From NCBI GenBank assembly GCA_900541065.1, contig UQIE01000001.1:124001-188000 (forward strand): a stretch of 64,000 nt of DNA. The letters run 5' to 3'. The notes beneath the pieces are model-generated. The model was not told the DNA's origin. It saw only the letters and a program-made list of their open reading frames with translations, and made no database searches. The first letter of the stretch is position 1, and every line of letters begins with the position of its first letter. Source of the stretch: an uncultured Collinsella sp. (GTDB lineage Bacteria > Actinomycetota > Coriobacteriia > Coriobacteriales > Coriobacteriaceae). Positions 43,433 to 52,711 of the stretch are shown here, in pieces. A program made the translations under genes and the position numbers.

Positions 43433-44413
43433 ATGAGCGATTTCCTAAACCGTATGAAGTCTGCCGCCAAGGCCGACCTTAAGACCATCGTCCTGCCCGA
43501 GGGCGAGGACCCGCGCACCATCGTCGCGGCGAACAAGATCATCGAGGAGGGCCTGGCCAACATCGTCATCCTGGGCAATCCCGATGACATCAACGTTCCC
43601 GGCGCCACCATCATCGACCCGCGCAATGCCGAGAAGCACGAGGAGTACGCGCAGAAGTTTGCCGAGCTCCGCGCCAAGAAGGGCGTCACCATCGAGCAGG
43701 CTCGCGCCCAGGTAATGGATGCCACCTACTTTGGCACCATGATGGTTAAGATGGGCGATGCCGACGGCCTGGTCTCCGGCGCCTGTCACTCCACCGCCGA
43801 TACCCTGCGCCCCGCTCTGCAGATCCTCAAGACCGCCCCGGGCACCAAGCTGGTCTCGGCCTTCTTCGTGATGTGCACCGACACCCCGCAGTTTGGCACC
43901 GACGGCACGCTGATCTTCGCCGACTGCGGCCTCAACATCAACCCGTCCTCTGACGAGCTCTCAGAGATCGCCATCGCCTCCGCTCACTCCTGGTCCACCT
44001 TCATGGGCAACGTTGAGCCGCACGTGGCCATGCTCTCCTACTCCACCATGGGCTCCGCTGGCGGCGAGGTCGCCAAGAAGGTCCAGGAAGCCGTGAAGTT
44101 CTGCAAGGAGAAGGCTCCCGAACTCGCCATCGATGGCGACCTGCAGCTCGACGCCGCTATCGTCCCCACCGTCGCCCAGCTCAAGGCTCCCGGCTCCTCC
44201 GTCGCCGGTAAGGCCAACGTGCTCGTGTTCCCCGACCTCGAGGCCGGCAACATCGGCTACAAGCTGGTCCAGCGCTTCGCCGGTGCCGACGCCTACGGCC
44301 CCATCCTGCAGGGCATCGCCAAGCCGGTCAACGACCTGTCGCGCGGCTGCTCTGCCGACGACATCGTGGGTGTCGTAGCCATCACCGCCGTCCAGGCTCA
44401 GATGGCTGAGTAG
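43433..44413 (+). CDS. pta: Phosphate acetyltransferase
   Basis: About 326 residues, the short PTA_PTB type without regulatory N-terminal domain. LPEGEDPRTIVAANKI near the start, MMVKMGDADGLVSGACHSTADTLRPALQI and SYSTMGSAGGEVAKKV are diagnostic. It converts acetyl-CoA and phosphate to acetyl phosphate. ATG 43433 has TAAGGAG 4 bases upstream. The acetate kinase genes that complete the pathway are convergent downstream. Confidence 0.96.
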   Translation: MSDFLNRMKSAAKADLKTIVLPEGEDPRTIVAANKIIEEGLANIVILGNPDDINVPGATIIDPRNAEKHEEYAQKFAELRAKKGVTIEQARAQVMDATYFGTMMVKMGDADGLVSGACHSTADTLRPALQILKTAPGTKLVSAFFVMCTDTPQFGTDGTLIFADCGLNINPSSDELSEIAIASAHSWSTFMGNVEPHVAMLSYSTMGSAGGEVAKKVQEAVKFCKEKAPELAIDGDLQLDAAIVPTVAQLKAPGSSVAGKANVLVFPDLEAGNIGYKLVQRFAGADAYGPILQGIAKPVNDLSRGCSADDIVGVVAITAVQAQMAE

Positions 44414-44428
44414 CGTACGCACTCACCC

Positions 44429-44559
44429 GAAGGCCGTACGGGCTAACCCCTGAAAACGTCCTCGACCAATGAAACGCCCCCGTTCTGCTCCTTCGGAGCT
44501 ACGAACGGGGGCGTTTCTGGTCTGCGGGATGTTTTCAGGGGTTAGCCCGTACGGCCTTC
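44429..44559 (+). repeat. Two-tier nested inverted repeat 3
   Basis: Outer arms 44429-44457 and 44531-44559 form a perfect 29-bp stem; inner arms GAAACGCCCCCGTTC (44471-44485) and GAACGGGGGCGTTTC (44503-44517) a perfect 15-bp stem, capped by a CTCC-ttc-GGAG hairpin. It starts 15 bases after the pta stop, between convergent pta and ackA. No gene is seen in 44560-44703. Confidence 0.85.
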
Positions 44560-44707
44560 TACCGCCACGTGGCATTCAGGGAATCTGAAGTGGACGGCGG
44601 CTTGGCTACGAGCTGGAGCTGAGGATCTGAATGGATGGGTGTCGTTGCTGGGGGCACAGGCGTTACTGGTGATGATCACTTTGGGACTGGAATTTCCGCC
44701 TGTCAGC

Positions 44708-44743
44708 AAAAAGGCCTCCGGAGCTGTTGCTCTGGAGGCCTTT
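44708..44743 (-). terminator. Terminator after ackA copy 1
   Basis: 15-bp stem AAAGGCCTCCGGAGC/GCTCTGGAGGCCTTT (one G-T pair), loop TGTT, followed by TTTTT on the minus strand. Confidence 0.88.
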
Positions 44744-44765
44744 CGTTTACTTGCAAATGCGCGCG

Positions 44766-45944
44766 TTAGTTGTTCTTGGTCAGACGCTCGACGTCGTGGG
44801 CGATCATGTATTCCTCGTCGGTGGGGATGACCATGACCGTGACGGCAGAACCGGCGGCGCTGATGACCTGCGGGCCGTTGCCCACGGCCTCGCGGTTCTT
44901 GTTGTTGTCGATGCGCACGCCCAGCCACTCAAAGCAGTCGCAGAAGGCCTTGCGGATCGACCAGTCGTTCTCGCCGATGCCGGCGGTAAAGGTGATGGTA
45001 TCCACGCCCGCCATGGAAGCGATCATGGAGCCGGCCTGCTGCATAGCCTTATAGGCGAACATATCGAAGGCAAGCAGGCAGCGCTCATCTCCCTCGGAAG
45101 CGCGCGTGCGGATGTCGCGGGCGTCGTTGGAGATACCCGAGATAGCAAGCAGACCAGACTGCTTGTTCATCATGTCGTCGACTTCCTGATAGCTGTAGCC
45201 GCCCTCACGCTGCAGGTAGCACACGGTAGCCGGGTCGATGGAGCCGCAGCGGGTTCCCATCATCAGGCCGTCAAGCGGCGTGAGCCCCATCGTGGTGTCG
45301 CGGCACACGCCGTCCTCGATGGCGGCAAGCGAGGCGCCGTTGCCCAAATGGCACGAGAGCAGGCGGTGGCAGCGCGAACCCAGGATCTCCTTGGCCATCA
45401 TCCACTCATAGCGGTGGCTCGTGCCGTGGGCGCCGTACTTGCGCACGTGGTACTTGTCGCACACGTCCTTGGGCAGCGCGTAGGTATAGGCGACCTCGGG
45501 CATGGTCATGTGAAACGAGGTATCGAAGACGGCGACGTTGGGCAGCTCCGGATACTTCTCGCGGCAATACTCGATTGCTGCGGCCTCGCCGTAGTTGTGC
45601 AGCGGAGCAAGCGGTGCCACCTCGAGAATCTTGGCCATAACCTCGTCGTCGACAACTGCGGAATCATCGAAGTGCCAGCCGCCCTGAACGATGCGATGCC
45701 CAATGCCATCAATCGTAAAGTCGGTCTTCTCGAGCTCCTCGAGCACGCGAGCGATAGCAGAGCGATGATCGGGGAAAGGGACCTCCTCGGTTTGCTTGGC
45801 GCCACCGTTCTCGGAGTGACCAAAGATGCCCATGTCCGATCCGATACGCTCGCAGTTGCCCTTGGCGAAAACCTTGCGGGTATCGGTATCCAAAAGCTGA
45901 TATTTAAGGCTTGAGCTGCCGGCGTTGACAACAAGTACGTTCAT
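44766..45944 (-). CDS. ackA: Acetate kinase, copy 1
   Basis: 392 residues. N-terminal NAGSSSLKYQ, catalytic-region RYGAHGTSHRY-type (KYGAHGTSHRYEWM), HLGNGASLAAI and FTAGIGEND. It makes ATP and acetate from acetyl phosphate. ATG 45944 follows AAAGGAG. A second acetate kinase lies 164 bp upstream in the same direction; the two share roughly two thirds of residues by eye and are an old tandem duplication. The terminator of copy 2 separates them. Confidence 0.95.
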   Translation of the reverse strand: MNVLVVNAGSSSLKYQLLDTDTRKVFAKGNCERIGSDMGIFGHSENGGAKQTEEVPFPDHRSAIARVLEELEKTDFTIDGIGHRIVQGGWHFDDSAVVDDEVMAKILEVAPLAPLHNYGEAAAIEYCREKYPELPNVAVFDTSFHMTMPEVAYTYALPKDVCDKYHVRKYGAHGTSHRYEWMMAKEILGSRCHRLLSCHLGNGASLAAIEDGVCRDTTMGLTPLDGLMMGTRCGSIDPATVCYLQREGGYSYQEVDDMMNKQSGLLAISGISNDARDIRTRASEGDERCLLAFDMFAYKAMQQAGSMIASMAGVDTITFTAGIGENDWSIRKAFCDCFEWLGVRIDNNKNREAVGNGPQVISAAGSAVTVMVIPTDEEYMIAHDVERLTKNN

Positions 45945-46057
45945 GAGACTCCTTTGCAGTGCAATACGGTCGACGCAGACCCCTTAAGGCGGCCGCATTT
46001 TAATAAGAAGTTATCACAACTTAATAAATAGCTATCAGGCATATCGCCCAACGAGCA

Positions 46058-46101
46058 TAAAAGGGGGGCCGAACGGCGCTCGGTCGTCCAGCCCCTCCCC
46101 T
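46058..46101 (-). terminator. Terminator after ackA copy 2
   Basis: On the minus strand a G-rich arm (GGGGAGGGGCTG) pairs imperfectly with CGGCCCCCC and is followed by TTTTATG. It lies just past the stop at 46109. Confidence 0.65.
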
Positions 46102-46108
46102 CTTGCAA

Positions 46109-47287
46109 TTACTTGCCGTTGACGATGCGCTCGACGTCGGAAGCGATCATGAACTCCTCGTCCGTGGGGATGACGAAAATCTTGACCTTGGAATCCTTGG
46201 CAGACAGGCACCAAGCGCCATCGCCACGCAGGGCGTTACGGGCATGGTCCATCTTGACGCCCATAAAGGCCAGACGGTCGGCAACGCCGGCGCGAACGGC
46301 CGGAGCGTGCTCACCGATGCCGGCGGTGAAGACCAGCGTGTCCATGCCACACATGGAAGTGGCCATCTCGGCAGCCTTGGCGGCAATCTTGTAGACGAAC
46401 ATGTCGAAGGCGAGCTGAGCCTCGGGGTCGCCAGCGGCGGCAAGCTCCTCGACGTTGCGGCAGTCGTTGGTCTTGCCACCGGTCACAGCCAAAAGGCCGG
46501 ACTTCTTGTTCATCATCTCGTCGACCTCGTCGAAGGTGTAGCCGCCCTCGCGCTGCAGGTAGCACACGGTAGCCGGGTCGATGGAGCCGCAGCGGGTGCC
46601 CATCATGACGCCGTCGAGCGGGGTGAGGCCCATGGTGGTGTCCATGCACTTGCCGTCCTCGATGGCGCACAGGGAAGCGCCGGAGCCGATATGGCACACG
46701 ACGACTTTGCGGGCCTCGCCGTCGGTCATCTCGGCGACCTTCTTGGAGATGTAACGGTAGCTGGTGCCGTGGGCGCCGTACTTACGGATGTGCAGCTTGT
46801 CGCAAACATCCTTGGGAAGGGCGTAGGTCTTGGCGACCTCGGGCATGTTGAAGTGGAAAGCGGTGTCGTAGACCGTAACGTTGGGCAGATCGGGATACTG
46901 CTCCAGGCAGTACTCGATAACGTTGGCCTCGGGGTTGTTGTGCAGCGGCGCCAGCGGGGCGACCTCGCGGATCTTGGCGAGGACGTCCTCGTCGACGAGG
47001 GAGGAATCGCCGAAGTACCAGCCACCCTGAACGATACGGTGGCCGATGCCCTCGATCTTGACGCCGTTGGCCTCAAGGTCCTTCAGGACGACCTCGATGG
47101 CGACCTTGTGGTCGGGGAACTCGATGTTCTCGGTCACCTTCTTGGAGCCATTGGCGGCATGGGTGAAGGTACCACCGGTAAAGCAGACGCGCTCGCAGGA
47201 GCCCTTTGCGGACACCTTATGGGACTTGGTGTCGATGACCTGATACTTAAGGGTCGAAGATCCCGCGTTGACGACCAGAACGTTCAT
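46109..47287 (-). CDS. ackA: Acetate kinase, copy 2
   Basis: 392 residues. NAGSSTLKYQ, KYGAHGTSYRYISKK, HIGSGASLCAI and FTAGIGEHA are the acetate kinase motifs. It differs from copy 1 mainly in residues 20-60 and at the surface. HIGSGAS replaces the more usual HLGNGAS. Having two acetate kinases could allow different kinetics or regulation; copy 2 has a leader hairpin region upstream (47341-47374). Confidence 0.94.
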   Translation of the reverse strand: MNVLVVNAGSSTLKYQVIDTKSHKVSAKGSCERVCFTGGTFTHAANGSKKVTENIEFPDHKVAIEVVLKDLEANGVKIEGIGHRIVQGGWYFGDSSLVDEDVLAKIREVAPLAPLHNNPEANVIEYCLEQYPDLPNVTVYDTAFHFNMPEVAKTYALPKDVCDKLHIRKYGAHGTSYRYISKKVAEMTDGEARKVVVCHIGSGASLCAIEDGKCMDTTMGLTPLDGVMMGTRCGSIDPATVCYLQREGGYTFDEVDEMMNKKSGLLAVTGGKTNDCRNVEELAAAGDPEAQLAFDMFVYKIAAKAAEMATSMCGMDTLVFTAGIGEHAPAVRAGVADRLAFMGVKMDHARNALRGDGAWCLSAKDSKVKIFVIPTDEEFMIASDVERIVNGK

Positions 47288-47340
47288 GTGTCTCCCTACT
47301 AACAGGCGGTGTGGCGCCGCCAGGTTACATACGCTTCAAT

Positions 47341-47374
47341 AATAAACCCAAACGCCCTCGCGCTCGGGTTTATT
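47341..47374 (-). terminator. Terminator after the MFS gene
   Basis: Stem AATAAACCC/GGGTTTATT with a 16-base loop; on the minus strand it is followed by ATTG. It lies between the MFS stop (47408) and ackA copy 2. Confidence 0.6.
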
Positions 47375-47407
47375 GCGTTGATATATAAGTTATCGGTGCC
47401 TAAATAC

Positions 47408-48568
47408 TCATGGCCTTTGACTTGTAAGACGAAATAGCGCGGGGATATACACCAGGGAAGAAATCCCGAGCGCAACAAGCAATACGACTCGAATGCCCGC
47501 AACGCTACTCAGCACAGAGTTGAGCAGATAGAAAAGAACAGCACCCACCGCCACCATCTGGCTTTGAACCGAAATCAGTGAACAGCGCATCGATGAATCG
47601 ACAGCATTTTGAAAAATTGAGTATTTAATTGGAGCAAATAACGAGTAGGCGACCGTCTGCAACACATAGAACACGGGCAGCAAATAGACCGGAGTAAAGG
47701 GAATCAAAAATAGAACAGTCAGGGAAAGGCGCACGATGCCGCAAATACGCGCAAAACGGCCCTTGTCGACATGAGCAATCACACTGGGCACAATAAGCCC
47801 CATGGAGGCCGAGGCAAGGAGCTGGACCGCAATGATCACACCCGAAGCGACGGCATTCATTCCGCGACCCGCAAGCAACAGTGAGAAAAAGTCTTCCAGG
47901 GCGACAAAAGCAAATGCTTGAGAACAGTCCATGATGAACGCTGACCGAAGAATGCCATTACCCGCAATAGCAGCACCGATCATCTTCGGGCTAATTCCAT
48001 GCTCAGGTGTCACCGCGGTGCCCTCTCTTCTCACCTCAGGAATACAGACAACGACAACCAATGTCAGCACCATTGCGATGATATCGACCGAAAGCCCAAT
48101 GAGATACGCGCCAGCGGACGAAATGAAACCGCCCACACAAGCGGAGAGGGCATAAGACGCATAGAAGATGAATCGCTCAACGACATTAAGTCTTACGAGC
48201 TGGTCCTGAGAGACGCTGTCAATGTAAATCGCTTCTATGGATCCGCTCATACATGCAACGGCAAAACCTTTGAGAGCAAACGCGCCGATTAAAAGCAGAG
48301 GAGAACGGACGAGAAGCAGGGCGACATAGTATCCAAGCATCCCCACGACGCCAACGAGACCACTTGTCTTTCGTCCAAACCTATCGGCAATATAGCCAGT
48401 GGGAACTTCAAGGATGAACTTGCTCACTTGATATGCAATCATCATGCTAGAAATCGCCACCATCGAGAATCCGACGAATTCAAGGTAAACCGTCAGAAAA
48501 TACAAAATGGTGCTGAAGTTCGACAGAAAAACGAACGTCATATAAAGCAAAATCGTACGATTGTTCAT
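47408..48568 (-). CDS. Major facilitator superfamily transporter
   Basis: About 386 residues with 12 predicted membrane segments. The MFS loop motif is visible as GYIADRFGRKTSG near residue 60. ATG 48568 has GGAGGGCGGAGC upstream. Substrate not evident; the family includes drug and metabolite exporters. Base use is more AT-rich and less codon-biased than its neighbours, as is the adjacent LysR gene, suggesting that the pair was acquired together. The LysR gene lies upstream in the same direction and may once have regulated it. Confidence 0.85.
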   Translation of the reverse strand: MNNRTILLYMTFVFLSNFSTILYFLTVYLEFVGFSMVAISSMMIAYQVSKFILEVPTGYIADRFGRKTSGLVGVVGMLGYYVALLLVRSPLLLIGAFALKGFAVACMSGSIEAIYIDSVSQDQLVRLNVVERFIFYASYALSACVGGFISSAGAYLIGLSVDIIAMVLTLVVVVCIPEVRREGTAVTPEHGISPKMIGAAIAGNGILRSAFIMDCSQAFAFVALEDFFSLLLAGRGMNAVASGVIIAVQLLASASMGLIVPSVIAHVDKGRFARICGIVRLSLTVLFLIPFTPVYLLPVFYVLQTVAYSLFAPIKYSIFQNAVDSSMRCSLISVQSQMVAVGAVLFYLLNSVLSSVAGIRVVLLVALGISSLVYIPALFRLTSQRP

Positions 48569-48688
48569 GCTCCGCCCTCCAAGAGCCAATAACCCAAACC
48601 CGAAATCTTGGAAAAGCATGAGGGCAGAGCCGTCAGTCATGTGTTACAAGGCGTCAACATTCACTTGACGCCACGAGGCCAAATGGCC

Positions 48689-49580
48689 TCACGAAGCGAG
48701 ATGACGCAATAGGTGAAGAAATACCGTCTGGTGTCGATCGGTCCAGGCATTTTGTCGATAGCAAAAGTAGATGGGCAAGGCTACGTCATGCGAGCCTTCA
48801 ATGGAGCACTCGCTCACTTCCGGTCCATCTGATGCGAGAGAAGAGCCAGAAAAGCTCAATATCAATCCCCCGGCTTGAAGAAACTCAGCCTGTGCCCTGT
48901 TTCCGTATTCGACATCGCGAAAGCGGAAATTAACCAGCTGAGCTTCAGGACATTGATTGATTGCATTGAGACAGGGTGACAAGTTAATTGGAACAGCGAG
49001 CCTGCCGCCCAGTAACTCACGGATGGTCATAGCGTCAACAGATTGATGACCTGCTGGGCATGAAAGAACCTTGAGCTCCTTTTCACCCAAATATTTTGAA
49101 GAAAGGACACTGTCCCTTGGTTCCTCAAATGAGATGGCCGCATCCGAAATGCCAAGCACAAGTGATTCAAAGCATGTAGCCGTTGGCTGATGCCAAACAT
49201 CAAGGTGAATCTGAGGGTGCGAGCTTTCAAACGAGTCGTACCAGTTTTCGGAAAAAAGACGCCCCCGCCCGTGAAGACAGGGGGCGTAAAGACGAAAGTG
49301 ACCGTCGGGCGAAACGCCGCCGTTCCCCGATTGGGTGTACTTTTTGAGATCGTCGACTTGTGCCAGGATCACGCGTGCACGACGCGCAAATTCTCTGCCC
49401 GCCGGAGACAAAACAGCCTCCCCCGCCGATCGGTCGAGCAAAACAATCTGATACTCAGATTCCAACTTTTTGATTGCCGACGAAACGGCCTGTGGGGCTC
49501 ACGTGAACGGCGCGAGCCGCTTTGCGCACGCCGCCGTAGTTCGCTACCGCTTGAAGGTATTCGAGCTGAGAAAGCTGCAT
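48689..49580 (-). pseudogene. LysR-type regulator with a +1 frameshift in the DNA-binding domain
   Basis: From ATG 49580 the frame reads MQLSQLEYLQAVANYGGV and then the HTH helix RKAARAVHVSP. It then shifts at 49493, where one extra T on the plus strand (extra A on the coding strand) follows CCC. Removing it joins SP directly to QAVSSAIKKLESEYQIVLLDRS, the perfect LysR recognition helix and linker, and the rest (to 48689) is an intact substrate-binding domain of about 240 residues. As written, neither half gives a full regulator. It is either a real inactivating mutation, a phase-variable site or a sequencing error. Confidence 0.85.
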
Positions 49581-49621
49581 AGGTTACTCCAAAGGCAGCC
49601 AAGGCGACAGGCTGTGCGTCC

Positions 49622-49957
49622 TCAGATGAGGTTCTCGCCCAGGTTCTTGCCGCCGAGGACGTGCATGTGGAAGTGCATGACGGTCTGGCCGGCGTTGACG
49701 CCCTTGTTGGAGATGACGCGGAAACCGTCCTCCAAGCCCTTGGCCTTAGCGACCTCCTGGATGGCATGAGCCATGGCGCCCATGGTCTCGGCCGGTACGT
49801 TGTCGGCGATGTCACTGTAGTGTTTCTTGGGAATCACGAGCGTATGGACCGGCGCCTGGGGATTGAGGTCGTCGAAGGCGATGACCTGGTCGTCCTCATA
49901 GACAACGGTCGAGGGGATCTCGTGGTTGGCAATTTTGCAGAAGATGCAATCGCACAT
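49622..49957 (-). CDS. HIT family (HinT-like) nucleotide hydrolase
   Basis: About 111 residues from ATG 49957 (MCDCIFCKI). The N-terminal CxxC metal-type motif CIFCKI and the histidine triad HFHMHVLGG are present, as is NKGVNAGQTV. HinT proteins hydrolyse AMP-lysine and AMP-phosphoramidates. GAAAGGAA lies upstream of the start. Confidence 0.95.
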   Translation of the reverse strand: MCDCIFCKIANHEIPSTVVYEDDQVIAFDDLNPQAPVHTLVIPKKHYSDIADNVPAETMGAMAHAIQEVAKAKGLEDGFRVISNKGVNAGQTVMHFHMHVLGGKNLGENLI

Positions 49958-50006
49958 GGTTGGTTCCTTTCTCACAGACCAAGGCAATTATATTTGGTCG
50001 GGATGG

Positions 50007-50273
50007 TTAGAACGAGAGGTTGTCGTCGGTGTTGGCGGCCTCGCCGTCGGCGAGCACGTCGTTGCCGTCGACATCCTTAAGGAGCACCGAGACCTTCTGC
50101 TCGGCATCGGACAGGCGGGTGCGCAGGCTTTTTAGAAGCTCAACGCCGCGGGTATAGCTCTCGAGCGACTCCTCGAGCTCCATATCGCCCGACTCCAAGC
50201 TGCGGATGATGAGCTCCAGTTCCTGCGAGGCCTGCTTGTACGTAAGCTGCTCGACCGGGGTCTTCTCTGCCAT
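50007..50273 (-). CDS. xseB: Exodeoxyribonuclease VII small subunit
   Basis: 88 residues. The family core LTYKQASQELELIIRSLESGDMELEESLE is clear; the C-terminal tail is acidic. XseB binds XseA to form exonuclease VII. It starts 41 bp after xseA ends. Confidence 0.93.
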   Translation of the reverse strand: MAEKTPVEQLTYKQASQELELIIRSLESGDMELEESLESYTRGVELLKSLRTRLSDAEQKVSVLLKDVDGNDVLADGEAANTDDNLSF

Positions 50274-50314
50274 ATCTGTTTCCTTTCCTAAAGGTTTTCG
50301 CTATGAAACGCGGA

Positions 50315-51766
50315 CTACTCGACTGTATCGACCGTTGCCGCCACGTTGCCGTCTGCCATGCGCACGCGAATGGCGTCGCCGGGCTTAAAGGTCTTGGCAC
50401 TCGTAGCCACCCCATCATCGCTGTACGCGATGGAATAGCCACGGGCAAGCACCTTGAGCGGCGACAGGGCATCGAGCGACGCGGCAGCTCGGCCCAGGTC
50501 GGACGCGGGCTTGCCGAGCATCGTACGTCCCTGATGCTCCAGACGGGAACTCGCAAGCGTGAGCGCATGGCGTTTGCCATCGAGCCCCGAGGTGCTTGCA
50601 ACCAGACGCTCGGGCAAGCGTTCAAAGCTGGATCGGAAAGCTCCGACCGAGCGTACTATGGCACCCGACAGGCGATCGGCGGTCAGCGCAAGCTCCGATT
50701 CGCGACGCTCGACCATAAATGTGGGGTCGTTGAGGCACGGGCGGCATGCAGCCGCATCGAGCGCATCGCCCAAGCGGGCCGTATAGGTATCCCAGGCACG
50801 GCGACCGCGCTGATCGAGCATCTCCAGGTCGACCTGGGCCGACCCAATCATCGATGCCATCGCGGCACCCAGACGCTGATGGCGTGCCTCGAGCACATCG
50901 GCCAACTCCGTCATAGCCGGCGCCACCGATTCTGCCGCCGCCGTGGGCGTGGAGGCGCGGCGGTCGCTCACCATGTCGCAAATCGAGGTATCGGGCTCAT
51001 GGCCGATACCGGTCACCACGGGCACGGGACAGGCAGCCACCGCACGGGCAAGCTCCTCGTCGTTGAAGGTCATGAGGTCCTCAAAGGAGCCGCCGCCGCG
51101 CACCAGCAAGATGCAGTCGGGCGCCGGCGTGATTGCGGCGGCACGGCGCAGGCCCTCAATAAGCTCGGCCGGCGCACCCTCGCCTTGAACCTTAGCGCCC
51201 ACGCAGACGAGCTCGACGAGCGGGTTGCGACGACGCAATGTGCGCTTGACGTCGTCGATTACGGCACCCGAAAGCGAGGTAACGACCGCCACGCGGGAGC
51301 AGAACACCGGGATGCGGCGCTTGCGCGCTTCGTCCATCAGGCCCTCGCGGCGTAGCTTTTCGGCCAGTTGCGCCACTTGTTGACGCAGCAGACCCTCGCC
51401 CGCCAGCGAAAATGAGCGAGCGACAAAGCTCATGCGGCCCGTGGCCTTATAGAGATTGAAGCTGCCCTTAAAGCTCACCTGCATGCCATCGCGCAAGTCG
51501 AAGGTGCGCTTAAGGTAGGCGCCCTTCCAGATGATGCAGTCAACGGCGGCCGAGTCGTCCTTAATCTGGAAGTAGCAGTGACCGCTTCGGGCATTGGGGC
51601 CACGGAAACCCGTGACCTCGCCCAGAACGCTCAGCTGCGGAATGGCATCGAGCGCACCGGCGGCGATCTCTACCGCCTGGCTCACGCTGAGCTCTTTACG
51701 CTCCTGCTCGTCCGAACCGTCGAACTCGGCGGAAACGGCATTGCCGGTCAGATTCCAGCCTGCCAC
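50315..51766 (-). CDS. xseA: Exodeoxyribonuclease VII large subunit
   Basis: About 483 residues. The N-terminal OB fold (SVLGEVTGFRGPNARSGHCYFQIKD) is followed by the catalytic domain with LVRGGGSFEDLMTFNDEELARA and GIGHEPDTSICD, then a long coiled-coil region. It degrades single-stranded DNA. The GTG at 51766 is chosen because AGGAGG lies 7 bases upstream; the ATG at 51793 has no ribosome site. Confidence 0.95.
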   Translation of the reverse strand: MAGWNLTGNAVSAEFDGSDEQERKELSVSQAVEIAAGALDAIPQLSVLGEVTGFRGPNARSGHCYFQIKDDSAAVDCIIWKGAYLKRTFDLRDGMQVSFKGSFNLYKATGRMSFVARSFSLAGEGLLRQQVAQLAEKLRREGLMDEARKRRIPVFCSRVAVVTSLSGAVIDDVKRTLRRRNPLVELVCVGAKVQGEGAPAELIEGLRRAAAITPAPDCILLVRGGGSFEDLMTFNDEELARAVAACPVPVVTGIGHEPDTSICDMVSDRRASTPTAAAESVAPAMTELADVLEARHQRLGAAMASMIGSAQVDLEMLDQRGRRAWDTYTARLGDALDAAACRPCLNDPTFMVERRESELALTADRLSGAIVRSVGAFRSSFERLPERLVASTSGLDGKRHALTLASSRLEHQGRTMLGKPASDLGRAAASLDALSPLKVLARGYSIAYSDDGVATSAKTFKPGDAIRVRMADGNVAATVDTVE

Positions 51767-51833
51767 GCAGCCTCCTTTCGTTATCGTGCACAAGGGCTCC
51801 GGCCCTGCGCAAATTCAAGTCCAACACATAGTA

Positions 51834-51868
51834 CAGCGCCGCGGGGACACAAATCTCCGCGGCGCCTG
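51834..51868 (-). terminator. Hairpin between the zinc peptidase gene and xseA
   Basis: Stem CAGCGCCGCGG/CCGCGGCGCCTG with one bulge and a 12-base loop. It is not followed by a good T-run on the minus strand, so termination may be Rho-assisted. Confidence 0.5.
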
Positions 51869-51881
51869 TCAAGCCAATTTG

Positions 51882-52586
51882 TTATCGGTTGGAGTTTCTG
51901 TTGTAGCGAGCCATCAGGTAGAGCAGCTGAATGATCGAAGTGAGCGCTGCAGCAACATAGGTAAGCGCGGCTGCCGTCAGGACCTTCTTGGCACCATTGA
52001 CCTGCTTGGAGCTCATGCCCGACTGCTCGATGTACGCCACGGCGCGGCGGCTGGCATCAATCTCGACCGGCAGCGTAACCAGTTGGAACAGCACGCTAAA
52101 CGAGAAGAAGATCAGTGCGAGGGATGTGAGCCCGGCAATGTTCATAAACAGGCCCAAGAGCAACACGATGGTCCAAGTGTTCTGGGTAAAGTTGACAACC
52201 GGAACCAGGGCGGTACGCACTTTCATCATGGCGTAGCCGCTTTGACGCTGGGCGGCGTGGCCCGCCTCGTGACAGGCGACGGCAACGCTTGCGACCGACC
52301 CGCCCGAACGGTTGGCATCCGACAGATACAGGTTGTTGTCCTGCGGGTTGTAATGATCGGTGAGCTCGCCAGCGACACCCTTGATACCCACGGCGCTACA
52401 ACCGTTGGCATCGAGCATGCGGCGAGCGACCGTGGCACCCGTATCGCCGTCCGAGCGAACCTTGGACCAGGTTTTGTACGTCGAGTTGATATAGTTCTGT
52501 GCGACAAGGCCAAGCACCGTGCAGACAAGAACAACCAGCAGGTACAGCGGGTCAATGCCAAAGCCGTATCCATAGTAATAGGGCAT
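51882..52586 (-). CDS. YugP-type membrane zinc metallopeptidase
   Basis: About 234 residues from ATG 52586 (MPYYYGYGFG), which has CGGAGG 7 bases upstream. A hydrophobic N-terminal span lies near residues 12-32; the zinc motif HEAGHA is in VACHEAGHAAQR near 110; and further membrane segments follow. The family (DUF2268-unrelated, Peptidase_M/YugP) is widespread in Gram-positives with no settled role. Confidence 0.88.
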   Translation of the reverse strand: MPYYYGYGFGIDPLYLLVVLVCTVLGLVAQNYINSTYKTWSKVRSDGDTGATVARRMLDANGCSAVGIKGVAGELTDHYNPQDNNLYLSDANRSGGSVASVAVACHEAGHAAQRQSGYAMMKVRTALVPVVNFTQNTWTIVLLLGLFMNIAGLTSLALIFFSFSVLFQLVTLPVEIDASRRAVAYIEQSGMSSKQVNGAKKVLTAAALTYVAAALTSIIQLLYLMARYNRNSNR

Positions 52587-52711
52587 GCGAATTCCTCCGA
52601 ATCGAGTTACACGTTGGAGGCATTCTACCCACTCGCCCAGCCAACGAGACGCCATCGATGTTTTGGCATTGCTGCTCTAGAACGTTTGCAGCGTTTGGTA
52701 AAACCGCGTAA

